64,000 nt of DNA, taken from NCBI GenBank assembly GCA_017613735.1, contig JAGADF010000016.1:62001-126000 (forward strand), in the 5' to 3' direction. Each line of letters opens with the position of its first letter. The stretch's first letter is position 1. The stretch is from Clostridia bacterium (GTDB lineage: Bacteria; Bacillota; Clostridia; Oscillospirales; Acutalibacteraceae). The notes under the pieces were generated by a model. That model was not told the origin of the DNA. It saw only the letters and a program-made list of their open reading frames with translations, and made no database searches. This document shows, one piece after another, positions 1 through 7,685 of the stretch. The position numbers and the translations under genes are program-made.

Positions 1-272
1 TCTGCATTGCCGTCCTTCGCCTTCTGGATAGCCGCGCCCGTACCTGCCGACTGAACCTCAACCTTATAGCCCGTCTTCGCCTCAAAGGTCGGAAGAAGGT
101 AAGGAAGAAGACCGGAATCGTTAACCGACGTCGTCGTTGACAAACGGATTACCGCATTTTCGGGTGTCGATACGGGAGCTTCCGTTGACGGTTCTTCAAC
201 GGGCTTCGCGCCGCACGCAGCGAGCGAAAGAACGAATACAACCGCTAAAAGAATTGCTAATACTTTTTTCAT
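1..272 (-). CDS. tupA: TupA-like tungstate ABC transporter substrate-binding lipoprotein (3' end outside window)
   Basis: The reading frame starts at the ATG complementary to 270-272, after a good ribosome binding site (AAAGGAG), and runs off the left edge, so only the first 90 residues are visible. They show a lipoprotein signal peptide ending in the lipobox LSLAAC, an acidic linker, then STTTSVNDSGLLPYLLPTFE, which is the start of the mature fold in TupA/WtpA-type oxyanion-binding proteins. Proteins of this family capture tungstate outside the membrane for the TupBC permease. Divergent placement next to a tungsten-enzyme operon supports tungstate rather than phosphate or molybdate. The permease and ATPase genes should lie just left of the window. 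Confidence 0.85.
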   Translation of the reverse strand, partial: MKKVLAILLAVVFVLSLAACGAKPVEEPSTEAPVSTPENAVIRLSTTTSVNDSGLLPYLLPTFEAKTGYKVEVQSAGTGAAIQKAKDGNA

Positions 273-282
273 GATAATTACT

Positions 283-405
283 CCTTTTCAAACACGGAAG
301 GCACGGCCGTTTCCCGCCGTACCCTTTAGCCGATGAAAAATATTTCGGCTACGCTCTGCAAAGCTTATGAATTTCACTTAGCCGTACAAAGTCGGACATT
401 ATCAT
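283..405 (-). promoter_or_regulatory. Candidate Moco/Tuco riboswitch in the tupA leader
   Basis: Read on the minus strand, the tupA leader folds into several stems. The clearest is GGTACGGC paired with GCCGTGCC (8 bp, one G-U) around 304-328, closed by a GGGAAACG loop that contains a GNRA-like GAAA. A second is AGCCGA/TCGGCT upstream of it. A GNRA-capped stem followed by GUGCC-UUCC near the ribosome binding site recalls the Moco RNA motif, whose tungsten-cofactor variant (Tuco) is known before tungsten transport and enzyme genes. This is recognition by eye, not a covariance-model match. Confidence 0.45.
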
Positions 406-453
406 CACCTTCATAATATCACACGTTCGCAAATAATTAAAGATATTTTTTAT

Positions 454-468
454 TGAATATAGTATTCA
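454..468. promoter_or_regulatory. Perfect inverted repeat in the mogA promoter region
   Basis: TGAATA-TAG-TATTCA is a perfect 6-3-6 palindrome about 30 bp before the mogA start, in AT-rich DNA containing possible -10 sequences (TATGAT). It could be an operator for the tungsten operon. No regulator gene is visible nearby. Confidence 0.35.
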
Positions 469-499
469 TATATGATAAAATTATATCAGGTGATTATTT

Positions 500-994
500 A
501 TGAAATTCGGAATAGTCTGCGTAAGCGACAGATGCTACAAAAAAGAGTGCGAGGATAAAAGCGGTCCGGCAATAATCGAATGCGTTAAAATGCTGTCCGA
601 CAGTAACGAATACCGTCTTGTCCCCGACGAAAAACTGGTTATTTCAAATGCTTTGATTTCCCTTGCCGATAATGAAAACTGCGATGTTGTTTTCACTACC
701 GGCGGTACGGGTTTTGCGCCGAGAGATATTACTCCCGAAGCGACAAAGGCCGTAATTGAAAAGGAAGTCCCCGGAATAAGCGAAGCAATAAGGGCAAAAA
801 GTCTTGAAATAACCGACAGGGCGATGCTTTCGCGCGCGGTCAGCGGAATAAGAGGCAAGACTCTTATAATCAATCTTCCCGGCAGTCCCAAGGCGGTAAA
901 GGAGAGCATTGAAGTTGTTCTCCCCGTACTTGAACACGCAGTTGAAACCTTGAGCGGGAACACTCAGAATTGCGGAGGTAATTACGGAAAATGA
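500..994 (+). CDS. mogA: Molybdopterin adenylyltransferase (MogA/MoaB family)
   Basis: The 164-residue product has the MoCF fold with its diagnostic TTGGTGFAPRDITPEAT (about residues 68-84) and the late NLPGSPKAVKES motif. MogA adenylylates molybdopterin to prepare it for metal insertion. In a tungsten locus the product would be the adenylylated pterin that receives tungsten. The start follows a weak AGGTGA ribosome binding site. The stop overlaps the next gene's start by 4 bp (ATGA), showing translational coupling. It is the first gene of the tungsten operon, which runs to the terminator at 4813. Confidence 0.9.
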   Translation: MKFGIVCVSDRCYKKECEDKSGPAIIECVKMLSDSNEYRLVPDEKLVISNALISLADNENCDVVFTTGGTGFAPRDITPEATKAVIEKEVPGISEAIRAKSLEITDRAMLSRAVSGIRGKTLIINLPGSPKAVKESIEVVLPVLEHAVETLSGNTQNCGGNYGK

Positions 995-1644
995 GCTTGA
1001 AATCGGATGTTCAGGGCTTTGATATTTCAAAGAACAGCGCTGTTATAATCGGTTGCGGCGGACTCGGCACAAACGCCGCTGTCCAGCTTGCAGGCGCAGG
1101 CATCGGTAAACTTCTTCTTATAGATTACGATACAGTGGAAGAACGTAACCTCAACCGTCAGTTTTTCTATACAAAAAACGATATCGGTAAAGAGAAATGC
1201 GTTATTCTTGCCGAAAGATTAAAAGCATACTCTCCTGAAACCGACATCAAATCGCATTCCGGCAGGTTTGACAGTTCGCTTGCAGACGGTTATGACATAA
1301 TAATTATCTGTGTTGACAACATTGAAACAAGAAAACTGGTCAATGACTGCTGTGTGAAAAATAAAACGCCCTGCGTCAACGGCAGTATAAACGGCTTTTT
1401 CGGTACGGCTTATCTGTTTGTTCCCGGTATTACTCCCGACCTTGAAAAAGCGGGATGTCTCAATGAAAACGGCAATAAAAATCTTTCCCCCGGTTCCTCC
1501 GCTGCAATAATCGGCTCACTTGAAGCAAAGCTTGCAACGGATTATTTTCTCGGTAAAACCGACAGCTCAGGCAGGTTATATATTTACGATAACAACGAAA
1601 TCAATTCTCTTTTGATAAGGAGTGATTCTCTTGACCAAGTATAA
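991..1644 (+). CDS. ThiF/MoeB/HesA-family adenylyltransferase for the MoaD-like carrier
   Basis: The 217-residue protein carries the nucleotide-binding GCGGLGTNAAVQLAGAG and the DYDTVEERNLNRQ segment of E1-like enzymes. These activate the C-terminal Gly-Gly of a small ubiquitin-like sulphur carrier as an acyl-adenylate. The likely partner is the GG-ending MoaD-like protein three genes on. Unlike E. coli MoeB it shows no pair of CxxC zinc motifs. CVDNIETRKLVNDCC holds conserved-looking cysteines in the crossover-loop area. Its 3' end overlaps the start of the oxidoreductase gene. It could also serve thiamine synthesis, but context favours the pterin cofactor. Confidence 0.8.
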   Translation: MSLKSDVQGFDISKNSAVIIGCGGLGTNAAVQLAGAGIGKLLLIDYDTVEERNLNRQFFYTKNDIGKEKCVILAERLKAYSPETDIKSHSGRFDSSLADGYDIIIICVDNIETRKLVNDCCVKNKTPCVNGSINGFFGTAYLFVPGITPDLEKAGCLNENGNKNLSPGSSAAIIGSLEAKLATDYFLGKTDSSGRLYIYDNNEINSLLIRSDSLDQV

Positions 1645-3568
1645 AGGATATATGGGCAGGGTGCTTTTTGTTGACCTTACCGAAAAAACCTTCAGCGAAT
1701 TTCCCTGGACGGATAAGGACAGGGAGCGTACCCTCGGCGGAAAAATAATGGCTGCCGACATTCTTCTTCATCATATCACGCCCGAAATGAAGGCGTTTGA
1801 CGAGGACAACTGGATTGTCGTTACAACGGGTCCCCTCACGGGCTGCGGCTGTCCGAACACGTCAAGATTCAATATTTCAACAGTTTCGCCGCTTACGAAT
1901 ATTGTAACCTCATCAAACTGCGGCGGCGATTTCGGTTTGTCGCTTAAACGGGCGGGATATGACGCGGTTATTTTCAGCGGCAGAAGCGAAGAACCCGTTA
2001 CGGTTCATATTACCTCTGATAATGTCGAATTTGAAAGCGCAAGCGAGCTGTGGGGGCTTACCACAGGTGAAACGCAGGAGAAGTTAAGCGAATACAAAGG
2101 CCGTCTTGTAATCGGGCCCGCAGGTGAAAACAAGGTGCTTTACGCCTGCGTTTTCAGTAATGAAAGAACCGCGGGCAGAGGCGGAGTCGGAGCGGTATTC
2201 GGCGATAAAAAGCTTAAAGCGGTTACGGCCGTGGGAACAAAGCTTCCCGAAATCGCAAATGAGGAAAAGCTTAAAGAGTTCAACGTAAAGTGGACAAAGC
2301 TTTTAAAAACGCATCCCCTGACGGGCAGACAGCTTCCCAAGCTCGGCAGTGCGGGGCTTATTGCACCGATGCAGGCGCATTCAATCCTTGCGACGAAGAA
2401 CTTTTCGGCAGGCCGTTTTGACGGCTTTGAGAAGGTTTCGGGCGAAGAGCTTGCGGAAAATCACCTCGTTTCAAACGGCGCCTGTACGGGTTGCGTAATC
2501 CGTTGCGCAAGGCGCGTTAATGTTGACGGCAAGGTTGTAAAGGGCCCTGAGCTTGAAACGCTTGGTCTTTTCGGCCCGAATATTCTTAACGACGATATTG
2601 AAAAAATCCTTAAATGGAACTATGAGCTTGACGAACTCGGTATGGACGCAATATCCTGCGCGGGCTCAATAGCATTCGCTATGGAGCTTGCCGAAAAGGG
2701 CGTTCACGATTTCGGTGTTCATTTCGGCGAAACGGACAATATTTCATCAGTATTTGAAGACATCGCCTATCGCAGAGGCGAAGGGAATTATATAGCAGAC
2801 GGCTCAAAGCGGATGAGCGATTTTTTCGGAGGCAAGGAATATGCGATTAACGCTAAGGGCATGGAGCTTGCGGCGTATGAGCCGCGTCACGCAGTCGGTC
2901 AGGGACTCGGCTACGCTACCGCAAACCGCGGCGGCTGCCACCTTAACGCGGGTTATATGGTTGTTGTCGAGGGACTCGGACTTGACGTCAATTCGCTCAC
3001 TCCTCACGGCAAGGCGGCAATAGGAATCATGTTCCAGAATCTTATGGAGTGTATTTCCGCCGCGGGCAGCTGTATGTTCACAAGCTATGCCGTACTTCCC
3101 GGTTTCCTTATTGCTAAACCGAATATGCTTGCGACAAAGGTTATTCTTGCATGCTTCCCCTATGTCGGACCCGTTGTAAATCTTCTGAGCCACTTTACAA
3201 AGGTTCCTCAGATTAACATTCCGCTTCTTCCCCACGCGATTGCGGTCAAGCTCGCAACGGGTATGAAATCGAATATGGCGAAGTTTCTCACCTGGGGCGC
3301 TTACGGATGGAATGCCGAGCGTATGGCGAACATTATTCTCGGTCAGAAGGCGGGCGCGGATAAACTTCCGAAACGCCTTACCGAAGAGCTTCAGGACCCG
3401 AATAATCCCAAAACAAAGGTTCCGCTTGAAAAGATGAAAAAGGTGTTTTACAGAGCGCGCGGTTGGAAAGACGGAATCCCGACCTGGCACAGGCTTAAAA
3501 CACTTGGATTTGATATTGACAAATCCGTTTACGATAAGGCAGTTGCGGCTGCAAGAACAGAAGATTAA
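1631..3568 (+). CDS. aor: Aldehyde ferredoxin oxidoreductase (AOR family tungstoenzyme)
   Basis: The AOR family uses a bis-pterin tungsten centre and one [4Fe-4S] cluster to interconvert aldehydes and carboxylates with ferredoxin. The N-terminal pterin domain is clear (TGPLTGCGCPNTSRFN). Cluster ligands appear as CTGCVIRC near residues 284-291, and a fourth cysteine follows much later. I place the start at TTG 1631 because AAGGAG (1617-1622) sits 8 nt upstream. A GTG at 1622 would lie inside that ribosome binding site. This gives 645 residues, normal for the family. The substrate is not predictable. The associated ferredoxin suggests electrons pass through a multi-cluster partner. Confidence 0.92.
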   Translation: MTKYKGYMGRVLFVDLTEKTFSEFPWTDKDRERTLGGKIMAADILLHHITPEMKAFDEDNWIVVTTGPLTGCGCPNTSRFNISTVSPLTNIVTSSNCGGDFGLSLKRAGYDAVIFSGRSEEPVTVHITSDNVEFESASELWGLTTGETQEKLSEYKGRLVIGPAGENKVLYACVFSNERTAGRGGVGAVFGDKKLKAVTAVGTKLPEIANEEKLKEFNVKWTKLLKTHPLTGRQLPKLGSAGLIAPMQAHSILATKNFSAGRFDGFEKVSGEELAENHLVSNGACTGCVIRCARRVNVDGKVVKGPELETLGLFGPNILNDDIEKILKWNYELDELGMDAISCAGSIAFAMELAEKGVHDFGVHFGETDNISSVFEDIAYRRGEGNYIADGSKRMSDFFGGKEYAINAKGMELAAYEPRHAVGQGLGYATANRGGCHLNAGYMVVVEGLGLDVNSLTPHGKAAIGIMFQNLMECISAAGSCMFTSYAVLPGFLIAKPNMLATKVILACFPYVGPVVNLLSHFTKVPQINIPLLPHAIAVKLATGMKSNMAKFLTWGAYGWNAERMANIILGQKAGADKLPKRLTEELQDPNNPKTKVPLEKMKKVFYRARGWKDGIPTWHRLKTLGFDIDKSVYDKAVAAARTED

Positions 3569-3580
3569 GGAGGCGTTTTC

Positions 3581-3832
3581 ATGGCAAAGGTTACAGTTAA
3601 ACTGTTCGGCGTATACAGAGTTGATACACATATTGCCAATACCGAAATAGATGCCCAAAAACTTTCCGACGTGCTTGACGAACTTAATAAAATGGCTGTC
3701 GGCGAAAACAAAAGCAGTATCGCCTTTGCGGACGCGACCGTTTTTATCAACGGCGAACACTGCAAAAAGAAAAAGCAAAAGCTTAATGACGGGGATGAGA
3801 TTTGGCTCCTCTCCCCTGCTTCGGGAGGTTAA
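3581..3832 (+). CDS. MoaD/ThiS-family sulphur carrier
   Basis: The product is an 83-residue beta-grasp protein ending in Gly-Gly (LLSPASGG), the tail that the ThiF/MoeB-like enzyme adenylylates before thiocarboxylation. It would donate the dithiolene sulphurs of the pterin cofactor. The ribosome binding site AAGGAGG is ideal. It is inserted between the oxidoreductase and its ferredoxin, as is common in AOR operons, which suggests a paralogue dedicated to the tungsten cofactor. Confidence 0.85.
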   Translation: MAKVTVKLFGVYRVDTHIANTEIDAQKLSDVLDELNKMAVGENKSSIAFADATVFINGEHCKKKKQKLNDGDEIWLLSPASGG

Positions 3833-3835
3833 GAT

Positions 3836-4216
3836 ATGGCTTTCAAAATTGACGAAAACAAATGTGTCGGCTGCGGCGGATGCGCTTTTACCTGCCTGTT
3901 TGACGCAATTAGCGCGGCAAACGACGACAGGTCGCTTTACATTATTGACGAAACAAAATGCGTCGAATGTTCGCAGTGCTCACACGTCTGCCCGAATGAC
4001 GCGATTATCACACCCGACGGCTATAAGAAAATCAAAAAGGTAACCATTATTCCCGAAAAATGCAAGGGCTGTTCGCTTTGCTCAAGAGTGTGCAAGGCGT
4101 CTGCGCCCTCGGGTAAAATCAAAGAGCCGTTTGAGATTAATCAGGAAAAGTGCTTTAAATGCGGACTTTGCGCGTCAAAATGCAAGTTTGACGCAATTGA
4201 AGTTGAGTACGAATAA
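3836..4216 (+). CDS. Polyferredoxin with four [4Fe-4S] motifs, AOR electron partner
   Basis: Four CxxCxxCxxxC motifs are present in 126 residues: CVGCGGCAFTC, CVECSQCSHVC, CKGCSLCSRVC and CFKCGLCASKC. Two 2[4Fe-4S] ferredoxin domains in tandem fit a protein carrying up to four clusters. The start lies 3 nt after the moaD-like stop, with its ribosome binding site inside that gene's end. Position directly after aor and moaD makes it the likely electron carrier or small subunit of the tungstoenzyme. Confidence 0.9.
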   Translation: MAFKIDENKCVGCGGCAFTCLFDAISAANDDRSLYIIDETKCVECSQCSHVCPNDAIITPDGYKKIKKVTIIPEKCKGCSLCSRVCKASAPSGKIKEPFEINQEKCFKCGLCASKCKFDAIEVEYE

Positions 4217-4265
4217 TCCCGTTACAACGGACTGCTGACATACAAAAAACTACGGAGGAATTGAT

Positions 4266-4655
4266 ATGAGCATTTCCGGCGAAGATATGAAAACTCTTCT
4301 TAAAGCACAGCAGGGCGAGCTTGATGCAGTCCTTATGTATAATGCGCTGGCCGATGCGGTAAAAGATGAAAAAGACGCGGAGGTTTTCCGTCAGCTTGCG
4401 TCGGAGGAAGGACACCACGCTTCGGTATTCAAAAACCTGACGAATCAGGTGCTCAAACCGAAAAAGACGCTTGCAACATTCGTTCCGCTTTTTTATAAGC
4501 TGGCAGGCAAAAAAAGGTTATATCCGATTATTGCTAAATTTGAATACGGCGCGGTTGATTCTTATGCTCCCGTTGCCGAAAAGTTTCCCGAAGTCGAAAT
4601 GATAAAAAATGACGAGCGCCGCCACGGTGATACCGTAATGGAATTGCTCAAATAA
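4266..4655 (+). CDS. Rubrerythrin-like ferritin-fold protein
   Basis: The product is a 129-residue, mostly helical protein with paired metal-binding motifs typical of the rubrerythrin diiron domain: a glutamate in the first helix (QQGELDAV), ASEEGHHAS in the second, and NDERRHGD at the end. There is no C-terminal rubredoxin domain. Related proteins reduce peroxide or sequester iron in anaerobes, which would protect the oxygen-sensitive tungstoenzyme. It is the last gene before the operon terminator. Confidence 0.75.
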   Translation: MSISGEDMKTLLKAQQGELDAVLMYNALADAVKDEKDAEVFRQLASEEGHHASVFKNLTNQVLKPKKTLATFVPLFYKLAGKKRLYPIIAKFEYGAVDSYAPVAEKFPEVEMIKNDERRHGDTVMELLK

Positions 4656-4812
4656 ACACAAAACCCGAATCAACCGACTAAATCTTACAAAATCGTAAGA
4701 AACGCTCAACAAAAGGCAGCAAAAACTTGCTGAACCGCCGTGTCGAAAATTGCACTACCCCCTCCCTAAAAAATCATACACAAACAATATATAAATCATT
4801 TTAAAAAAAACA

Positions 4813-4836
4813 GGCGGCTCAAACGAGCCGCCTTTT
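4813..4836 (+). terminator. Rho-independent terminator of the tungsten operon
   Basis: GGCGGCTC-AAAC-GAGCCGCC forms an 8-bp GC-rich stem with a 4-nt loop, followed by TTTT. The 160 bases before it (4656-4812) hold only a short TCTTAC/GTAAGA hairpin (4683-4700) and no gene. Confidence 0.85.
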
Positions 4837-4879
4837 GTCATATTATACTTTTTTACAAACTCCGTTTGAATCGGCTTCC

Positions 4880-4908
4880 TCGACAAATTCCGTTTTGTCT
4901 GTTATAAT
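4880..4908 (+). promoter_or_regulatory. Sigma-A type promoter of the flavodoxin gene
   Basis: TCGACA (4880-4885) and TATAAT (4903-4908) are separated by 17 bp, about 30 bp before the flavodoxin start and just after the preceding terminator. Confidence 0.6.
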
Positions 4909-4938
4909 AAATAAAACTATTAACAGGAGGAAGAATAC

Positions 4939-5415
4939 ATGTCAACAAAATGTGTTGTTTATTTTTCTGCAAGCGGCGTAACAGCCGAAAAAGCTCTGCT
5001 GCTTGCAAAGGTTGCTCCGGGAAACGCCTATGAAATCAAGCCTGTCAAACCTTACACAGATGCCGATGTTAACTGGAGGAATCCGCTTTCACGCTGCAAC
5101 CGTGAAAAAATTAAAAACAGCAAGCCTGAAATTGAAACACCTGAACTTGAACTTAACCGCTGTGAAGTGCTTTTCCTCGGTTTCCCTATCTGGTACTATT
5201 GCGAACCGCTTGTTGTTGACGGCTTTCTTGACGCTTATGCCAAGGAATTAACCGATACTAAGGTTGTTCTTTTCGCAACATCCGGCGGAAGCTCCTTCGG
5301 AAAAACCGTTGAAAAAATGAAAGCTAAATATCCGTCAATCAATTTTATTGAAGGAACGGTTATGAACGGCAATTACACCGAAGAGGAAATGAAGAATTTT
5401 GCAGACAAATACTGA
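4939..5415 (+). CDS. Flavodoxin
   Basis: The 158-residue protein has the flavodoxin fold with an FMN-phosphate loop variant near the N terminus (YFSASGVTAEKA), the second loop FLGFPIWYY around residues 75-83 where the aromatic side chain stacks on the flavin, and the third loop ATSGGSSFGKT. It would carry one or two electrons in the cytoplasm as a substitute for ferredoxin. The start follows AGGAGGAAGAATAC. The next gene begins 1 nt after its stop, so the two are probably cotranscribed. Confidence 0.85.
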   Translation: MSTKCVVYFSASGVTAEKALLLAKVAPGNAYEIKPVKPYTDADVNWRNPLSRCNREKIKNSKPEIETPELELNRCEVLFLGFPIWYYCEPLVVDGFLDAYAKELTDTKVVLFATSGGSSFGKTVEKMKAKYPSINFIEGTVMNGNYTEEEMKNFADKY

Positions 5416-5416
5416 T

Positions 5417-5923
5417 ATGAAAAACAATAAATCATTAAAAATCACAGCGATAATAAGCGGAATTTTTACAGCAGCGATTTGCGCAGTTATGAATTTCCGC
5501 CTTATTCCCATAATCGAAAGCGAAGCCGGAATGCGTTGCTTTGATATGAATTTCGGCTATAACTACGATGAGGCGATACATTTCCTGTCGAATATAACGG
5601 AATACGGACGCGACGTGTATTTGCATATGCAGCTACCGCTGGATTTCATTTATCCGATTGCGTATTGCGCTTTTTTCTGTTCATTGATTTATCTTTTAAC
5701 TAACAGGAAAAGCAGTTTACTTGCAATCCCCGTTTTCCTTGCAATCTTTGATTATATTGAAAACATCCTGACGGTTGTTATGTTGAAAGGCAGTATTCCT
5801 TCGGTTATGGTTGCAAACTTTGCGAGCACGGCTACGGTTTTCAAAACACTTATTATGTATGCCTGCTTCGTAATAATCGTTATTCTTATTATTATCCGTA
5901 TAGTAAGGCGCAAAAAGGCATAA
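5417..5923 (+). CDS. Small membrane protein of unknown function, four predicted helices
   Basis: The product has about 168 residues with four hydrophobic segments and a basic C-terminal tail (RIVRRKKA). I place the start at ATG 5417, directly after the flavodoxin stop, rather than at an in-frame TTG 18 nt upstream inside that gene. The first extracytoplasmic loop is long and acidic. I do not recognise a family. Coupling to flavodoxin could hint at a redox-linked role, but that is inference. Confidence 0.65.
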   Translation: MKNNKSLKITAIISGIFTAAICAVMNFRLIPIIESEAGMRCFDMNFGYNYDEAIHFLSNITEYGRDVYLHMQLPLDFIYPIAYCAFFCSLIYLLTNRKSSLLAIPVFLAIFDYIENILTVVMLKGSIPSVMVANFASTATVFKTLIMYACFVIIVILIIIRIVRRKKA

Positions 5924-5960
5924 TTACCTGGATTATTTCAGTAGGAAAAAGTAATAAAAG

Positions 5961-6000
5961 CAAAGCAGAGCGGGAAATAAATTCCTGCCCTGCTTATATT
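5961..6000 (+). terminator. Probable terminator after the membrane protein
   Basis: An imperfect stem, AAGCAGAGCGGG against CCTGCCCTGCTT with one mismatch and one wobble, is followed by ATATTTT. The stretch 6001-6176 holds no gene I can support. A short minus-strand frame there is broken by a stop. Confidence 0.5.
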
Positions 6001-6176
6001 TTACCTCAAAACAATTAATCAATCTGGTATAAGTACATCATTAAAAAACAATTTACAAAAAGAACCATAAGGATTAGGAAGCATTGGGTTTGAACAGTCT
6101 CCGATAAAACTGGATTAAGAAATATTTGGGTATAGAAGAAGACTAGTAATAACAGCTCCAATCCCCAAAAGAATAT

Positions 6177-6212
6177 AACCCTTTCTGAAAAACACTCAGA
6201 AAGGGTTTCTTT
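6177..6212 (+). terminator. Strong hairpin with T-rich 3' side
   Basis: AACCCTTTCTGA and TCAGAAAGGGTT form a perfect 12-bp stem with a 7-nt loop, followed by TCTTTT. It stands just left of the first set of GTGGTCA repeats and may be the end of a lost gene. Confidence 0.6.
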
Positions 6213-6233
6213 TAAACGAAGAATTTTTGTAAT

Positions 6234-6657
6234 GTGGTCAAACTGTGGTCAAATTGTGGTCAAGTTGGCGTTCTTGGAGCTTTTTAAATTGTTTCACAAG
6301 CCCGGAAATCCAGTCATATCAAGAGTTTCGAGAAATTGAGGTCAGCGACAATGGCTACCTGGCTCACACCAAATAGCCATTAGAACAACAAAAAAGCCCG
6401 CAAACCCAGTCGTATCAAGGGGTTTGCGGTTTTTATAGTAAGAGTTAAAAACTATGGCTATCCGATTAGCAACCAAGTAGCCGGGTTTTGTTGGTATTGA
6501 ACAGTTAAAAACCCTTATTTTAAGCCATTTTCACGGTTTTTTAATGTGGTCAAAACTGTGGTCAAAAATCCGTTTTTTACCGTTTTATGACATTTATGCA
6601 AATTTCTCCAAAAACTGAAAAATCCCGAAACCCAAGTGTATCAAGGGTTTCAGGACT
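6234..6657. repeat. GTGGTCA direct repeats and three related hairpins left of the attachment site
   Basis: GTGGTCA occurs at 6234, 6245 and 6256 (11-bp spacing) and at 6546 and 6558 (12-bp spacing). Three related hairpins lie between: 6301-6335, 6398-6429 (CCGCAAACCC/GGGTTTGCGG, then TTTTT) and 6624-6654 (CCCGAAACCC/GGGTTTCAGG, then TTTTTT). They share the loop text GTATCAAGG or a close variant. Helically phased direct repeats beside a tRNA 3' end look like recombinase arm sites, duplicated by successive insertions. No gene is present in 6213-6668. Confidence 0.55.
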
Positions 6658-6668
6658 TTTTTCAGAAG

Positions 6669-6710
6669 CGCGCTGGAAGGGACTCGAACCCCCGACCTTT
6701 TGGTTCGTAG
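6669..6710 (-). pseudogene. 3' half of a split tRNA-Arg(ACG), left attachment remnant
   Basis: On the minus strand this reads anticodon loop CTACGAA, stem CCAAA, variable AGGTC, T-arm GGGGG-TTCGAGT-CCCTT, acceptor CCAGCGC and discriminator G, with nothing tRNA-like upstream. Its missing 5' half is at 15864-15901. Together they give a perfect cloverleaf: acceptor GCGCTGG/CCAGCGC and anticodon stem TTTGG/CCAAA. The shared 7-bp core TTCGTAG (6704-6710) marks the crossover. Confidence 0.85.
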
Positions 6711-6828
6711 GATTTTCGATAGCGTCAAAATACGTGTTTTCATGGTTCCCCGAGATAAAATGTCTGGCGTAAAAAAGTGCCGAAATCTAAATAAAGTCAA
6801 GCGTTGTAAGGGCTCTGGCAAAAAATGA

Positions 6829-6926
6829 GTGGTCAATGAGTGGTCAATTTGCCCAAATGGTCATACCCTCTTTTTTTAGCCGTTTTTCATTCTCAAATGT
6901 AAAATGAGTGGTCAAATGGTTGGTCA
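6829..6926. repeat. GTGGTCA repeats inside the left end of the island
   Basis: GAGTGGTCA-type units start at 6829, 6840 and 6908, with shorter TGGTCA copies at 6858 and 6920. Spacing within pairs is 11-12 bp. The same arrangement appears at the right end (15537-15576), as expected for recombinase-binding arms of an integrated element. Confidence 0.5.
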
Positions 6927-6975
6927 AAAAACTACAATTTACCAAACAGCCATTTAAGAAAAAAATAAAAGATTA

Positions 6976-7008
6976 ACGGGAGAATTGAGTTCCGCTCTCC
7001 CGTTTTTC
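6976..7008 (+). terminator. Terminator-like hairpin
   Basis: ACGGGAGA and TCTCCCGT pair over a 12-nt loop and are followed by TTTTT. No intact plus-strand gene precedes it, so it is probably a relic of a lost island gene. Confidence 0.6.
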
Positions 7009-7034
7009 ATTTGCTTTTTTGAACGTCATGCTAT

Positions 7035-7069
7035 GCAGTGGATTGCACCACCCCGGTGCAACCCACTGC
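7035..7069. repeat. Near-perfect 35-nt palindrome
   Basis: GCAGTGG-A-TTGCACC pairs with GGTGCAA-C-CCACTGC around an ACCCC loop, with 14 of 15 pairs matched. There is no T-run, so it is not a typical terminator. It stands alone in gene-free DNA of the island (7009-7157). Confidence 0.5.
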
Positions 7070-7157
7070 TCATAAACAATATTAAAAGCCATTCCAAAAA
7101 CATAAATCCTGAAAAGATTTGCTTTGCATAATACAACAATTATTTCGTTTTATAATA

Positions 7158-7186
7158 ACAACCCCGAAATGCGCATTCGGGGTTGT
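7158..7186 (-). terminator. Possible minus-strand terminator of the DUF6273-type remnant
   Basis: ACAACCCCGAA and TTCGGGGTTGT form a perfect 11-bp stem with a 7-nt loop. Reading leftward it is followed by TATTATAAAACG. It lies just past the remnant gene end, where a short in-frame tail ends in a stop at about 7196. Confidence 0.5.
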
Positions 7187-7365
7187 GTAATAATTGGATG
7201 GCCTTTTACTGCTTTGCAAGCTTTTCAAAATCTTCAAAGCTTGCGATTTGCATAATAGGCAGCAATTACAAACTGCTTAAAATATCATTCATTATATATT
7301 TACTTAAATGTTCTGAATCACCTGGAAACATTGTCATTTCATTATACTTGTCTTTTATGCTTTCT

Positions 7366-7675
7366 CTAATCCGTTGTGTTGTTGCCTGGTGATGTGCTGT
7401 ACAACGGGTTTTTATCAGCTGTCACTGTGGAACTGGCTATCATTTTCTGATGATCCGATTCGAATGCTGCGTTATAGAATGTGCCATTAAGCCATGTTCT
7501 TAGCGTGCACTTTTCCCATGTCGTATAAGTACACGTGCTATTATATCGTTGACAATCCAACGCATATTGGCTGATAACGAGCGCTTTGTTTCCTTCAACA
7601 GCAAGTACCTTCCACTCTATTTCTTCTTTTCCGTTTGAGGTATTGTTGTCTTGCTCATCGTTGATATGCTAAATA
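7366..7675 (-). pseudogene. Remnant of a DUF6273-type surface protein
   Basis: The minus-strand frame reads EIEWKVLAVEGNKALVISQ, then TTWEKCTLRTWLNGTF and a DHQKMIASSTVTADKNP stretch. This is the signature of the DUF6273 domain found in Firmicute cell-surface proteins. The frame has a stop immediately upstream of the domain, no start or signal peptide, and ends early after GNNTTD. Further decayed coding text follows to about 7196. It is a broken gene, consistent with a decaying island. Confidence 0.7.
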
Positions 7676-7685
7676 CCGTTTATGA

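Noticed and set aside
2804..3778. 324-codon minus-strand open frame opposite the aor gene
   Set aside because: It has no recognisable protein features and mirrors the codon structure of a clear AOR gene.
6587..6772. Short plus-strand frame reading ARWKGLEPPTFWF
   Set aside because: This is the familiar false translation across the antisense of a tRNA 3' end. The DNA is the split tRNA remnant.
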